Shown here: positions 34,260-44,243 of the stretch, piece by piece
Layout: the number at the start of each line of letters is the position of its first letter
Position numbering within the stretch: the first letter of the stretch is position 1
Notes under the pieces: model-generated
Database searches by the model: none
Told to the model about the DNA's origin: nothing
Seen by the model: only the letters and a program-made list of their open reading frames with translations
NCBI RefSeq assembly: GCF_037176765.1
Contig: NC_090025.1
Coordinates: 73,571,545 to 73,635,544 of the forward strand
Reading direction: 5' to 3'
DNA from: Anolis sagrei
Taxonomy: Eukaryota; Chordata; Lepidosauria; Squamata; Anolidae
Length of the DNA: 64,000 nt
Position numbers and translations under genes: made by a program

Positions 34260-35190
34260 ATTGTAGTTCCCAACACTTGGAGACTTCCCTGACCTGGTCT
34301 AAGAGATGACTTTGCAGAGATTTCAGGGTATCTTATGCAAACAGTGCATTTGAGCTAGTGTGCTCATCTCCAGTAGCAGCTTGTTTGTTCGGCTGAAACA
34401 GATCTTTTCAAAGCAAGCGGATAGTTGGACCCGTAGTCCAGTTTCTCCCCACAAGATACGAGGAAGGAGAGGGTTTTGCTTCTTGAATTGTCTCTTTGGA
34501 AGTTTGAGTTTACTGCAAATATATTTCCTGTTTAATGAATGCCTTCACAAGACTTTTTTCCTCTTTGCGTTAATAATACCACCTGTCATATAATTCCTCA
34601 GATATGAGCTTACCTGTTTCCACTGAAGTCAAGCTATTTGGCATAGCACCACTTCCAATTTGCCTTCAAAAAACTGATTTCCTAGTGTGGCTGACGCATG
34701 AAATCAATATAAAGAGTTCCCTTTCACAGAAGCAGCACATAATTAGCAGCCTGAAGCTTTGACTCAGCAGTAATGACATTCTTAGAATTAAATAGCTACA
34801 CTTGAAAATATTAATGGAGAGGCTGTGTGTGAGGATATGGGTGAATGCTCTCTGCACGAGGAGTCATGGGATCGTGATGTTTTTAGTATAGATTCATAAA
34901 TGTTTACCCCGTGGCATGTGGACTACACAATTGAACATGACCAAATTCAGTGATCCTTTGCTATTTCTCCTATGATGCTAAAAATAAAGGCCATAGCTGA
35001 AAGCATTCATTTGCCAGCACTGGTGTAAAACACCCTGAGAACAATACAGCAAGAAGGGTTCTTCACAGTGGACATGCTTTGAAGACTTGAAAAGACATCA
35101 GATGAATGGTTTGAGGAGCACTGATGCTGCAACAGGCATAGAGAACTCTCAACAGATCAGATGTCTTGAGCTGCAACTCCCATAACATCA
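34260..35190. other. Intergenic, nothing recognised
   Basis: No feature beyond a short aattgtagttcccaacacttgg MITE-like remnant at its left edge. Confidence 0.45.
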
Positions 35191-35491
35191 TGTAACAAAA
35201 TTTGAAAAATGTTCTGTTCCTGGTTTGAAAGTGTTATTTCCTGTTTAATTGTGTGGTACGTACTTTGAAAGTAGTTGTTCTACTTCAGAAACTTTGTTTT
35301 TGTGGCTGTCACAAAGTATGTCAAATTGGTTGAGACTTTATGAGGTATTCATTGAAAAACTAGAGTGAAATGTGCTGCAGCATGTCCCACAAAAACAAAG
35401 TTTTTGCAGTTTTAATAAACCTTTTCCATGTTTTTATGACAGAATAAATTAGGAATTACATTTATAACCCAGGAACAAAAATCATGTTACA
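35191..35491 (+). mobile_element. TIR element, TGTAACA ends, copy 1
   Basis: 301 bases beginning TGTAACAAAAT and ending ATGTTACA, with a second inner inverted word ctgttcctgg / ccaggaaca. A diverged copy occurs in the opposite orientation at 36,847-37,128 and a left half at 51,356-51,512. Unclassified DNA element. Confidence 0.65.
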
Positions 35492-35511
35492 TAGTGTAAG
35501 CCAGTGGTTCT

Positions 35512-35636
35512 CAATGTGTGGGTCTCCAGATGTTTTGGCTTTCAACTCCCAGAAATCCTAACAGCTGGTAAACTGGCTGGGATTTCTGGGAGTTGTAGGC
35601 TAAAACACCTGGGAACCCACAGGTTGAGCATCACTG
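35512..35636. mobile_element. Short hAT MITE with 8-bp duplication
   Basis: Ends CAGTGGTTCTCAA...TTGAGCATCACTG, flanked by GTGTAAGC and GTGTAAGT (7 of 8 identical). The interior tcaactcccagaaatcctaa and its reverse make it almost wholly palindromic. A sister copy is at 51,781. Confidence 0.85.
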
Positions 35637-35939
35637 GTGTAAGTCTTTACTACTAATCATGCTGGAGAACTAAAGCAATTTTTCCTTTATGCAGTCGTAG
35701 CACACATATGCAGGCTTTGTTTTACTGCAGAATTTCATCTTAACCGTACCATTGTTTCAATACTTATTCAATACTTCTTTCAACTTGAAATAAAAATAAA
35801 ATTACAGCTCCCAGAACAATAGGTAGGCATTCCAGCTGAAACTACTATACAATATCCCAGAGTACTTGTGAGTATATGTTTGATGTATCCATTATCTTTA
35901 CTACTGTAATTGTCCTGGAAAATACTTGTTACTCTATGT

Positions 35940-36292
35940 CAGGGGTCCTCAAACTAAGGCCTGGGGGCCGGATGCGGCCCTTCAAGGTCATTTACCCGGC
36001 CCTCGCTCAGGGTCAACCTAAGTCTGAAACAACTTGAAAGCACACAACAACAATCCTACCTCATCAGCCCAAAGTAGGCCCATACTTCCTATTGAAATAC
36101 TAATAAGTTTATATTTGTTAACATTGTTCTTCATTTTAATTATTGTATTGTTTTTAAGTGTTGCATTACAAATAAGATATGTGCAGTGTGCATAGGAATT
36201 CATTCATGTTTTTTTCAAATTATAATCCGGCCCTCCAACAGTTTGAGGGACTGTGACCTGGCCCTCTGTTTAAAAAAGTTTGTGGACCCCTG
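35940..36292. mobile_element. hAT element, perfect 8-bp duplication, SINE tail inside
   Basis: Ends CAGGGGTCCTCAAACT and AAGTTTGTGGACCCCTG, flanked by CTCTATGT on both sides (35,932-35,939 and 36,293-36,300). Inner arms ggccggatgcggccc and aatccggccctcc. The interior includes ctgaaacaacttgaaagcac followed by acaacaacaa, which is the 3' tail of Sauria SINE/BovB. Confidence 0.88.
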
Positions 36293-36300
36293 CTCTATGT

Positions 36301-36640
36301 GATGTTATGATTTGTTATAGATAAGAGTCTAGAGTTGCTGATTTTATCAGTTCCTGAGGAAGGGGATTGCTTTCACCGAAACAGGGTACAAAAATACCCG
36401 GGAACCCCTGTTGAATGCCATTTGGACCTTTCCTTTGAAGACTTATTTTGAGAAGCAGTGGTCCATTCTCACTGGACTTGATTTGGATTTTTTCCATGAA
36501 GATTGTTTTGAGAGTGGTGCTCCATCTTCATTATTGTCTTCAGTCTACATATAGCCTCATGACTCAATGCTTACTTTGTTTATATGATTTTTCTTATTGA
36601 ATGTATCCCTGAAGCCTATATACAGTGGAATCCTTATCCA
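36301..36640 (+). mobile_element. Possible Penelope-like 3' fragment with hammerhead-like core
   Basis: Contains CTGAGGA (36,354-36,360) and CCGAAAC (36,377-36,382) with CAGGG (36,382) able to pair with CCCTG (36,406), the layout of a hammerhead ribozyme core as carried by Penelope-like elements. No reverse transcriptase is visible. The assignment is tentative. Confidence 0.3.
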
Positions 36641-36846
36641 GACCTAGAACTGTTACGTTTGAGAGCGGCTCCTCCTCTTGATTTTGCTGTGTGCCACTGA
36701 ATTGAGCTATGTACTGGGGATTTTGGTAAATGGAATACTATATGCTCTTTTGATAATACACTTTGACATTATCCATAGATTGTTTTGTGTTTGTGCTGCT
36801 TCCAGCTGAAACTTCAGAATAACCAACTCTTGGAAAAATTACCCTA

Positions 36847-37128
36847 TGTAACAAAACTTTTGTTCCTGGGTTATAAATGCAATTTTCTAATTGGTTCTGT
36901 CATGGGAAAATGTATTAAACTGCAAAAACTTTGTTTTGTGAGACATTCTACAGCACATTTTGCTATAGTTTTTCAATGAATATCTCATTGAGTCTCAACC
37001 AATTCAACCTAGTTTGTGGCAGCCACAAGGTTTCTGGAGTAGAACAACTACTTTCAAAGTAGGTACGACACAATTAAACAGAAATAACACTTTCAAACCA
37101 GGAACATTTTTTTAAAAAAATTGTTAGA
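36847..37128 (-). mobile_element. TIR element, TGTAACA ends, copy 2 (inverted)
   Basis: Reverse-oriented relative of 35,191-35,491. Matching words include actttcaaaccaggaaca, gaacaactactttcaaagta, tgcaaaaactttgtttt and ataaatgc. The far end is tgttaga instead of tgttaca. Confidence 0.65.
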
Positions 37129-37129
37129 T

Positions 37130-38980
37130 AGTGTTATTATGACTTCAGCTCCCACAATCCTCCACTCATTCTGGCAGGGATGCGTAGACCAACTGGCTTA
37201 AACTCTGAGGATATGTCAGTTAATCTTGTTTCTTGGCATTCTGTGCTCAATTGCATCCTCAGTAGTAACTCAGTGATGAGATAATGGGTTTCTAGGGAAT
37301 TATGTTGTTTCAGGGATTTTTCTTACGTCCATCAGTCATAACATGGATGGGATGAAGGATTGATGAGTATCATATGGGTTGATGTCACTTCCTATATATC
37401 AGCAAAAAGAATAGACACCTGTGTAACACAGGGAGGAATGCAAGCATCTATCAGTGATTTGATTTATAATAGACATGCAAAGTAATAGCTATATCTCAGT
37501 TGCCCCAATAGCTCATAAACTGTGAGAGAAGTACTATTCTATAGGATGTCCCAAGTCTCCCTTCATAAGGAAAATTGCAGCTAAATATGCCCTTATTTAC
37601 AAAATTTTCACTACAAATTTTATAAAATATTGACAACATACTCTCTGCATGTTGTATATCTGAAAGTATACAAACATATAAGCATATACATATATAATAT
37701 AATATATTTATTTTTAATTAAATATATTATTATATTATATTAATTTAATTTAATTTTTCCAATGTATGGAGACTTTTGGGATGCCCTGTATATTCAATTA
37801 TGACAGACTTTATTGTTGTAACGACATTAGGCAAATTCCCTTTGAAATCAATTGGTATTTCCCAGCTGCATTCTGATCTCTAACCTTCTGATAAAACATT
37901 ACATTTGTAGTTTTTTCCACATCAGTCTAGAGGTGGACTACCATGAGCACTGACCAGCATAGCCGGTGGAAAGGGATGGTAGAAGGTATCTGGAATATTT
38001 GAAGGGCTTTCCATTTTGTGCTTCATGCCATAGGTGAAGGAAGGGTGGGCTCCTAATGTTGTTGCACTACACCTCCTATCATTCCTGAACACTGGTCAAA
38101 TTATTACGTTGGATGAGATTTGCAGGCCAATATCAACTGAGCACTCACTTTCACTCTATTTCACAGTATTTTGTTGCAAATATTTAAAGACAACGTTTTT
38201 CTACTGAATAGCATATTCATTTTATACATGTTTATATAGTCCAATAAATTCTATGTGAAGCTCCTTAAGAAAATAAGATAATACATACCCAGGCTTAAAT
38301 AATTCTTAAGCCATGTGTGTGGCCAGGCTTAAAAGTTCTACAAGGAATAAAATATTTACATTTTGAAACAAGGCCTAATGTTTGAACGTGTTGCATTATG
38401 CATGCTTAATTTCTTAGGCTTTGCTGATTCTTCACATAAATGAATGAATGCTGGAAAAAAACATCGTTCTAGAGCAGTGACATCTGTTTTGTGGGAAATC
38501 ATAGGAGTGTCATTCAAAATAAAATACAAAACATGTATTCAGGACAGCCAAAGCATGCCTTCTTGTGTAAGAGAGTCTATTGTGAAGCTACCATCTTTGA
38601 ATTCAGCAATAAACCATGTCTGCTTTAGGCTTTTAATATTTTTAAAAAGTTTCACAATCATAATTACTGCGAAAATATTTTCTATGAACTAAAGATACAA
38701 GTAGGGGGCAAGGAGATTCAATGGCATATCTAGCATTTTTGATACCCAGAGTGGATCATTTAAGACACCCCTTTCTCTATTGCATCTATCTATTTATCTA
38801 TCTATCGCATGGAATGAAACACATAAAAACATAAACAAATGCAGACAGTGAAATGAACTGTTATTGAACTTTACAAATACAATCAAATCTGTATAAATGA
38901 ATGAATGTGATATATATAAATATATATATGTTAGATAAATATAATATAATTTATATTACATAAAACCCTGTCCGAATGCA
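37130..38980. other. Intergenic, AT-rich
   Basis: A long AT-rich stretch with a TATA/ATAT tract near 37,680-37,760 and (CTAT)n near 38,785-38,806. No gene or clear mobile element. Confidence 0.5.
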
Positions 38981-38984
38981 TCCC

Positions 38985-39450
38985 CCCTATGAACCATCAT
39001 GATTAAGATCCTCTGGGGAGGCTCTGTTCTCCGTCCCGCCATTGTCACAGGCGCTACTGGTCACAGGGCCTTCTCGGTGATTGCTCCCTGGCTCAGCATA
39101 CTCAGCACTTTTTAATCTGTGCCCAGTACATTTGCCCGGCCTAGTTTTATTGTGTCAAGGTGTGCTGTTTTTACCGTTTACTGTTATTGCTTTAATGTTT
39201 TTGATTTGCTTTTGGTTTATATGTAATTAGGTTCTTGTGGGTTTTTTCAGGCTATAGGGCCATGTTCTAGAGGCATTTTGGGCCCTACAGCCCGAAAAAA
39301 AAACCCACAAGAACCTAGTGATTCCAGCCATGAAAGCCTTCGACATTATATGTAATTGTTATATTGTTGTTTTATTGTGGCCTTGGCCTTTGTAAGCCGC
39401 ATAGAGTCCTTCGGGAGATGCTAGAGTGGTACAAATAAAGTTAATAATAA
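38985..39450 (+). mobile_element. L2-like LINE 3' end with a nested insertion
   Basis: Ends gcatagagtccttcgggaga...tggtacaaataaagttaataataata, the standard L2-like tail. It is interrupted at 39,229-39,345 by a separate short retroposon flanked by ttatatgtaatt. Confidence 0.7.
39229..39345 (+). mobile_element. Short retroposon with 5' inversion (Penelope-like tail)
   Basis: Flanked by a perfect 12-base duplication ttatatgtaatt (39,217-39,228 and 39,346-39,357). Sense part agcccgaaaaaaaaacccac...gattccagccatgaaagcct is a very common squamate repeat end. The left part aggttcttgtgggttttttc is its reverse complement, giving a hairpin of about 35-base arms. Confidence 0.75.
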
Positions 39451-39495
39451 TAATACTAATAATAATGAGTCCCCTTCGGGGTGGGAAGGCTGGAA

Positions 39496-39700
39496 TCAGA
39501 TATTTATGTATTTATCATGTCAGAAGCAAACCAAGGGTACAGTTGTAGTGTATTTAAAAACACAAAGGGCGGATTCCAACAAACAAAAGTCAAACATTCA
39601 ATGCCTTGACAAGAGCATAAATGCAAATACAAGTACAGTACCAACCTGACCAAGTCCTAAAATAAACCAGCATCCACATAAATTGACATCTATATCTACA
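39496..39700 (-). mobile_element. LINE 3'-end fragment
   Basis: On the minus strand ends ttctgacatgataaatacataaat, a diverged form of the tgacacgataaataaata tail of the LINE at 13,560-15,345. Confidence 0.5.
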
Positions 39701-39713
39701 AAATAAACCAACA

Positions 39714-39760
<47 letters not shown>

Positions 39761-40639
39761 GCTCTGTGCATAATGAGTACCTTAAAAACAAAAGAACCAA
39801 TGAACACACAAAATTTGGCAACAAAATGTCTCACAACACAAGGAGTGACCATCACTCAAAAAATTATGGTTTTGTCATTTGGGAGTTGTAGTTGCTGGGA
39901 TTTATAGTTCACCTACAATCAAAGAGCATTCTGAACTCCAACAACGATGAAATTGAACCACACTTGGCACACAGAACTCCCGTGATCAACAGAAAATATT
40001 GGAAGGGTTTGATGGGCATTGACCTTGAGTTTGGGAATTGTAGTTCACCTACATCCAGAGAGCACTGTGGACTCAAACAATGATGGATCTGGCCCAAACC
40101 TGGTACAAGCACTCAATATGCCCAAATATGAACACAGATGGAGTTTGGGGGAAATAGACCTTGACATTTGGGATTTGTAGTCACTGGGATTCACAGTTCA
40201 CCTACAATCAAAGAGCATTCTGAACCCCACGAACAACAGAATCGGGGCAAACTTCCCACACTGAACCCCCATGACCAACAGAAAATACTTAAGGCCATCC
40301 AATCCAACTCCCTTCACCAGGGCAAAAAAACGTAATCAAAGTCCTAATGACAAAGAGCCATCCAGCCATAGATATAGATAGATTGATAGATATGATTAAC
40401 ACAGAGAGATATAGTATCATAGATTTGAAAGGGACCTTTAAAGAAGGACAATATGTTGCATGTTCCAGGGTGGGCAAACCAGACACTCTCCACATCAACA
40501 CTGACAAAGAAACAGCAAGAAATACTGTTTACCCACAAGCATAAAGAAATTACATATATTAGAAACCAGCACTTTCTCATTACTTTATTTTTGAGTTCAA
40601 CAGATTGGGCCACAGCAACGCGTGGCAGGGGACAGCTAG
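39714..40639 (+). mobile_element. Helitron, non-autonomous, 926 bp
   Basis: Starts TC after A and ends CTAG before T (40,636-40,639), the insertion pattern of rolling-circle elements. Ten bases before the CTAG is the required hairpin GCCAC-agcaacgc-GTGGC (40,609-40,626). It opens with an (AT)n tract, carries the standard early phrase gagtgaccatcactcaaaa, and in the middle (39,860-40,290) the tandem gtagttcacctaca core shared with the SPIN-like elements. No helicase frame. Confidence 0.88.
39716..39757 (+). repeat. (AT)n microsatellite
   Basis: About twenty TA units at the 5' end of the Helitron. Confidence 0.9.
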
Positions 40640-40739
40640 TCTATTCATAAAGTTGTGGATCAGAAGCACTCCTTTCAAATCCTGACAAAAGAGGAAAAGG
40701 AAGCCCTAAACCATGGAACAAAACCTGGGAGGATTTCCC

Positions 40740-41520
40740 TTTGAGTGGCCAAACCTCCCCTCCCTCCCTGCTCCCTCCCCTCCAACCCACTCTCACTCTC
40801 CAGCGAGGTAATCTAAGGTCAGGCAAGAACAGCGTGTTCTTTCGCGACGCATGCGCAACACACCCCTCGGGGCGGCTCCGGCGGCGCATGCGCGGAGCAA
40901 CCACCACCTCCCTCTCCTCCCCGCCCGCCACTTTTGACGAAGAAGGGGAATCACCATTTACCCCCGCGTTGGAGTATGACGCCACTGCGCATGCTCGGCG
41001 GCGGCCAGGGAAACACAAGGAGGGCTTCGTTGCGGTTTGTCCCTCAAGGAAGTGACGCATGCGCAGTACGGCTTCTCCGAGCTTGGCGGCTGCTACTGCT
41101 GCTGTTTTGCCGGTAAACTCGAGGGTGGCGCATGCGCGGTGCAGCCGAAGGCAATTTCACCTCCCCCCCCCTCCTTCCACAGGCCTGGTGGTTGTTACCA
41201 TCGGAAAAGGGAGAGGCGAAACCATTTGCTCGGCGAAAGCGGGGGGAGTCGGCTGAAGAGGATGAAGAGCGCGAGACGCGACTGAGGCAGTAAGGAGGGT
41301 GGGGGCCGTGGCCTCGCTGAGGGAGAAGGGGCTGTGTGTGTTGAGGCGGTGAAGGGGCTCTGAGGTAAACTTTGACCTGAGGGACGGGATTTCATAACGG
41401 AGACCGAGGGCGGAGAGGGAGGAGGAGGAGGCCTGCCCGTGCCTTCCCTCTCGGTGGCAGCCTGCCTGCCTGACTGCCTGGGCGGCAATGAAGGATCCCG
41501 AAGGTCTCCCGAAATTGAGG
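40740..41520 (+). promoter_or_regulatory. CLOCK: CLOCK CpG island promoter
   Basis: GC- and CpG-rich block in an AT-rich neighbourhood, directly upstream of a strong donor at 41,578 and, through intron 1, of the CLOCK coding exons. Five NRF1-type palindromes lie in its left half. No TATA box. CRE-like words (gtatgacgcc, agtgacgcat) are also present. It is the only promoter-like island in the window. Confidence 0.8.
40848..41137. promoter_or_regulatory. Cluster of five NRF1-type sites
   Basis: CGCATGCGCA at 40,848 and 41,056, GCGCATGCGC at 40,884 and 41,128, and TGCGCATGCTC at 40,986. The consensus for nuclear respiratory factor 1 is the palindrome YGCGCATGCGCR. Spacings are 36, 102, 70 and 72 bases. 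Confidence 0.75.
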
Positions 41521-41577
41521 CACCCCGAACGAGGGCGGTGGGCTTGGCAGCTCCTCATTGACATGCTGTCAGTGCAG
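41200..41577 (+). other. CLOCK: CLOCK exon 1, non-coding (5' limit approximate)
   Basis: Ends at cagtgcag|gtaagg, a near-consensus donor at 41,578. An alternative donor gag|gtaaac lies at 41,365. The start is a guess inside the island. No CLOCK coding sequence is present here. Confidence 0.55.
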
Positions 41578-41730
41578 GTAAGGAGGGATGCCCTTCTTGT
41601 TCCCCCCTTGTGAGGGAATCCAGGGCATTGGATCTGCCAGAAGAGCGCCAGGAATATCCATTCCTTCGCTTATTTATACGCAAATCCACTGCTTATTTAC
41701 TCTCAGTCTATTCCCGCCAACACACACTTT

Positions 41731-42254
41731 GGCCCCTTCCACACAGCTGAATAAAATCCCACATTTTCTGCTTCGAACTGGGATATATGGCAGTGTGGAC
41801 TCAGGGCCCTTCCACACAGCCCTATATCCCAGAATATCAAGGCAGAAAATCCCACTTTAAACTGGCTTATCTGAGTCCACACTCAAATAATGTGGGATCG
41901 CCTGCCTTGATAGTCAGAGATATAGGACTGTGTGGAAGGGCCCCCAGATAACTCAGTTCAAAGCATATAAATATAACTACTGAAGCACAATATGGGTGAG
42001 GGAGCAGAAGGGAAGGGGAAGCAGGGTAAAAACATCCAATGCATCTTCCCTTCTGCTCCCTCACCCATATTGTGCTTCAGTAGTTATATTTATATTTTTA
42101 ATGTACCAAACATACCAAGTTTGTATGAAAATGTGACTATTTCCTGTGCTGGTCAATGACCAAAATAAATGATTTGATTTGATTTGATTCAAAGCATAAA
42201 ATGTGGGAGTTTCTGCCTTGATATGCTGGGTTACATGGCTCTATGGAAGAGCCC
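41731..42254. mobile_element. MITE carrying two nested insertions
   Basis: The outer MITE (ggccccttccacacagctga ... acatggctctatggaagagccc) is split by a second MITE of the same superfamily at about 41,804-41,944 and by a retroposon at 41,968-42,187. The three layers give a relative order of insertion. Confidence 0.75.
41968..42187 (+). mobile_element. Retroposon with perfect 50-bp 5' inverted duplication
   Basis: Flanked by an 11-base duplication ttcaaagcata (41,957-41,967 and 42,188-42,198). The right end has a (GATTT)n tail after ccaaaataaat, as left by target-primed reverse transcription. The left end is a perfect inverted repeat: 41,966-42,015 and 42,045-42,094, 50 bases each with a 29-base loop. 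The parent family is not recognised. Confidence 0.8.
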
Positions 42255-42339
42255 TAAAAATGCCTCAAATCTTCGACCTCTTTCTGAGTCTGACTTGCTG
42301 ATTCCCAAAATTACAACGCCCTGTTTACATTGGCGAGAT

Positions 42340-43110
42340 TGGTGGGGATGGGGGAGAGGGCCTTCTTGGTGGTGGCCCCCCGACTCTGGAACTCACTCCC
42401 CAAGGACATCAGACATGCCCCAACCCTGGCAGTCTTTAGGTTGTTGTTGTTCATTCGTTCAGTCGTCTCCGACTCTTCGTGACCTCATGGACCAGCCCAC
42501 GCCAGAGCTCCCTGTCGGCCGTCACCACCCCCAGCTCCTTCAAGGTCAGTCCAGTCATTTCAAGGATGCCATCCATCCATCTTGCCCTTGGTCGGCCCCT
42601 CTTCCTTTTGCCTTCCACTTTCCCCAGCATAATTGTCTTCTCTAGGCTTTGCTGTCTCCTCATGATGTGGCCAAAGTACTTCAACTTTGTCTCTAGTATC
42701 CTTCCCTCCAGTGGAGCTTGAAAAGGTGGTTGTTCCAGTGTGCCTTCCCAGAATAAGGAAAACTCTCAGCAATATGCCCTCAAATGCACTTTACCACAGA
42801 TTTAGGACTGACTGTGGTTCCCTCATCTCTCTTTGAAAACCCTATACCAGTTATATCCTACCTTGTTCATGCCCAGTGTTGTTGTTTTTTTTATTATTTT
42901 AAACTATTACATTTGGCCTGGCCATAGGTTTTTACATGCTTGTGTGTTATGGTTTGTTGTTTATGTGATTTATATTAATTGTATTGTATTGACTGTTTTT
43001 GTTATTGCTTTTGTTTATTGATATACTGGGGGCTTGGCCTCATGTAAGCCACACCGAGTCCCTTGGGGAGATGGTAGCGGGGTATAAATAAAGTTTTATT
43101 ATGATTATTT
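42340..43110 (+). mobile_element. L2-like LINE 3' part, split by BovB
   Basis: Left part reads (in sense) ...gagggccttcttggtggtggccccccgactctggaactcactccc, the AFLVVAPRLWNSLP-type C-terminus. Right part ends gccacaccgagtcccttggggagatggtagcgg and tataaataaagttttatt. A BovB fragment lies between. Confidence 0.75.
42437..42725 (-). mobile_element. BovB (RTE) LINE 3' end
   Basis: Minus strand encodes MKYFGHIMRRQQSLEKTIML, GKVEGKRKRGRPRARWMDGI, the highly characteristic end of BovB ORF2, and ends in a gaacaacaacaa tail. BovB is widespread in squamates. Short 5'-truncated copy. Confidence 0.9.
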
Positions 43111-43119
43111 ATTACATTG

Positions 43120-43640
43120 CCGTATACTAATCGGATTATAAAAGCAGATCATCTAAATTATCTGCTCTGAACTGGATTATCTGAGGGCGCTTCCACACAG
43201 CCATATAACTCCAGAATATCAAGGCCGATAACCCATATTATCTGCTTTGGATTATCTGAGGGCCTTTCCACACAGCTATATAACCCCAGAATATCAAGGG
43301 CGATAATCCACAATATCTGCTTTGAACTGGATTATATGAGGGCCCTTCCACACAGCCATATTTTCCCAGATAATCAAGGCTGACAATCCACAATATCTTC
43401 TTTGAACTGGATTATATGAGGGCTCTTCCACACAGCCATATAACCCCAGAATATCAAGGCTGATAATCCACAATATTTGCTTTGAACTGGATTATATAAA
43501 TCCCTACAGCCATATAATCCAGTTTAGTGTGGATTTTGTACAACTGTGTGGAAGGGGGCTGAGTCCTCACTGTCATATAAACTAGTTCAAAGCAGATAAT
43601 CTGGATTTTATATGACAGTGTAGAAAGGCCCTGAGAAACT
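43120..43640 (+). repeat. Tandem array of MITE half-units
   Basis: Four head-to-tail units start with gaggg(c/g)cttccacacag at 43,193, 43,258, 43,338 and 43,418 (steps of 65, 80 and 80 bases). Each continues catata...ccagaatatcaagg...ctgctttg(aactgg)attat. The array ends in one full right arm (caactgtgtggaagggggc, about 43,538-43,560). A further MITE end lies to the right (43,570-43,632). Confidence 0.8.
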
Positions 43641-44014
43641 AGATGCTGTCTATCCAATGCAATTTTCTGAATCAGCACCTCAAATAACCCCAGGAACAGG
43701 CTTAAAATATGTTGTTTATTGCAATCAAAGGGTCCTTTACACAGTCATATATAACCCAGAATAACATAGAAGAAAAGTTGCTACTCTGGGGGTCCTAGAA
43801 GTATACCATCCCCCCCCCCCCATCTCTTCCCCTTCACATTTTTTCTTTTCTTTTTTTTCTCTTCCTCTCCCCCCACCCCCACTTCCTACTTTCTATATCA
43901 CATTATTCCCACTGTAACCATGTTACCTTTTTCTTAAATGGTCAAAAGCAAGTATTTCACTATGCTCTACTTTCTTGAGAACAACTTTTATTCTCAGTAA
44001 AAACAATTGAAAAA

Positions 44015-44140
44015 AGAATATCAAGGCAGAAAATCCCACAATATCTGCTTTGAACTGGGTTATCTGAGTCCACACTGCCGAATATTCCAGTTCAAAGCAG
44101 ATAATGTGGGAGTTTATCCAGCTGTGTGGAAAGGACCAAA
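44015..44140. mobile_element. Palindromic MITE, left end missing
   Basis: Words agaatatcaaggcagaaaat, tgctttgaactgggttatct and ccagttcaaagcagataatg with right end cagctgtgtggaaaggacc. Confidence 0.75.
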
Positions 44141-44243
44141 GACCATTCTCCATCTTCCCTTTAGTGACAAGGAGGGGATAGGACAAGCATGTTAGGACAC
44201 TGTTACAGGATGCTGAAGTCTATGCAATTTGATTCTTGACCAT

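Noticed and set aside
41157-41564. Minus-strand frame of 135 codons in the CLOCK island
   Set aside because: GC-rich islands give long chance frames on every strand. The peptide is low-complexity and lies over the promoter and exon 1.
43193-43562. CRISPR-like direct repeats
   Set aside because: Units are whole MITE halves without constant-length repeats and unique spacers, and the genome is vertebrate.
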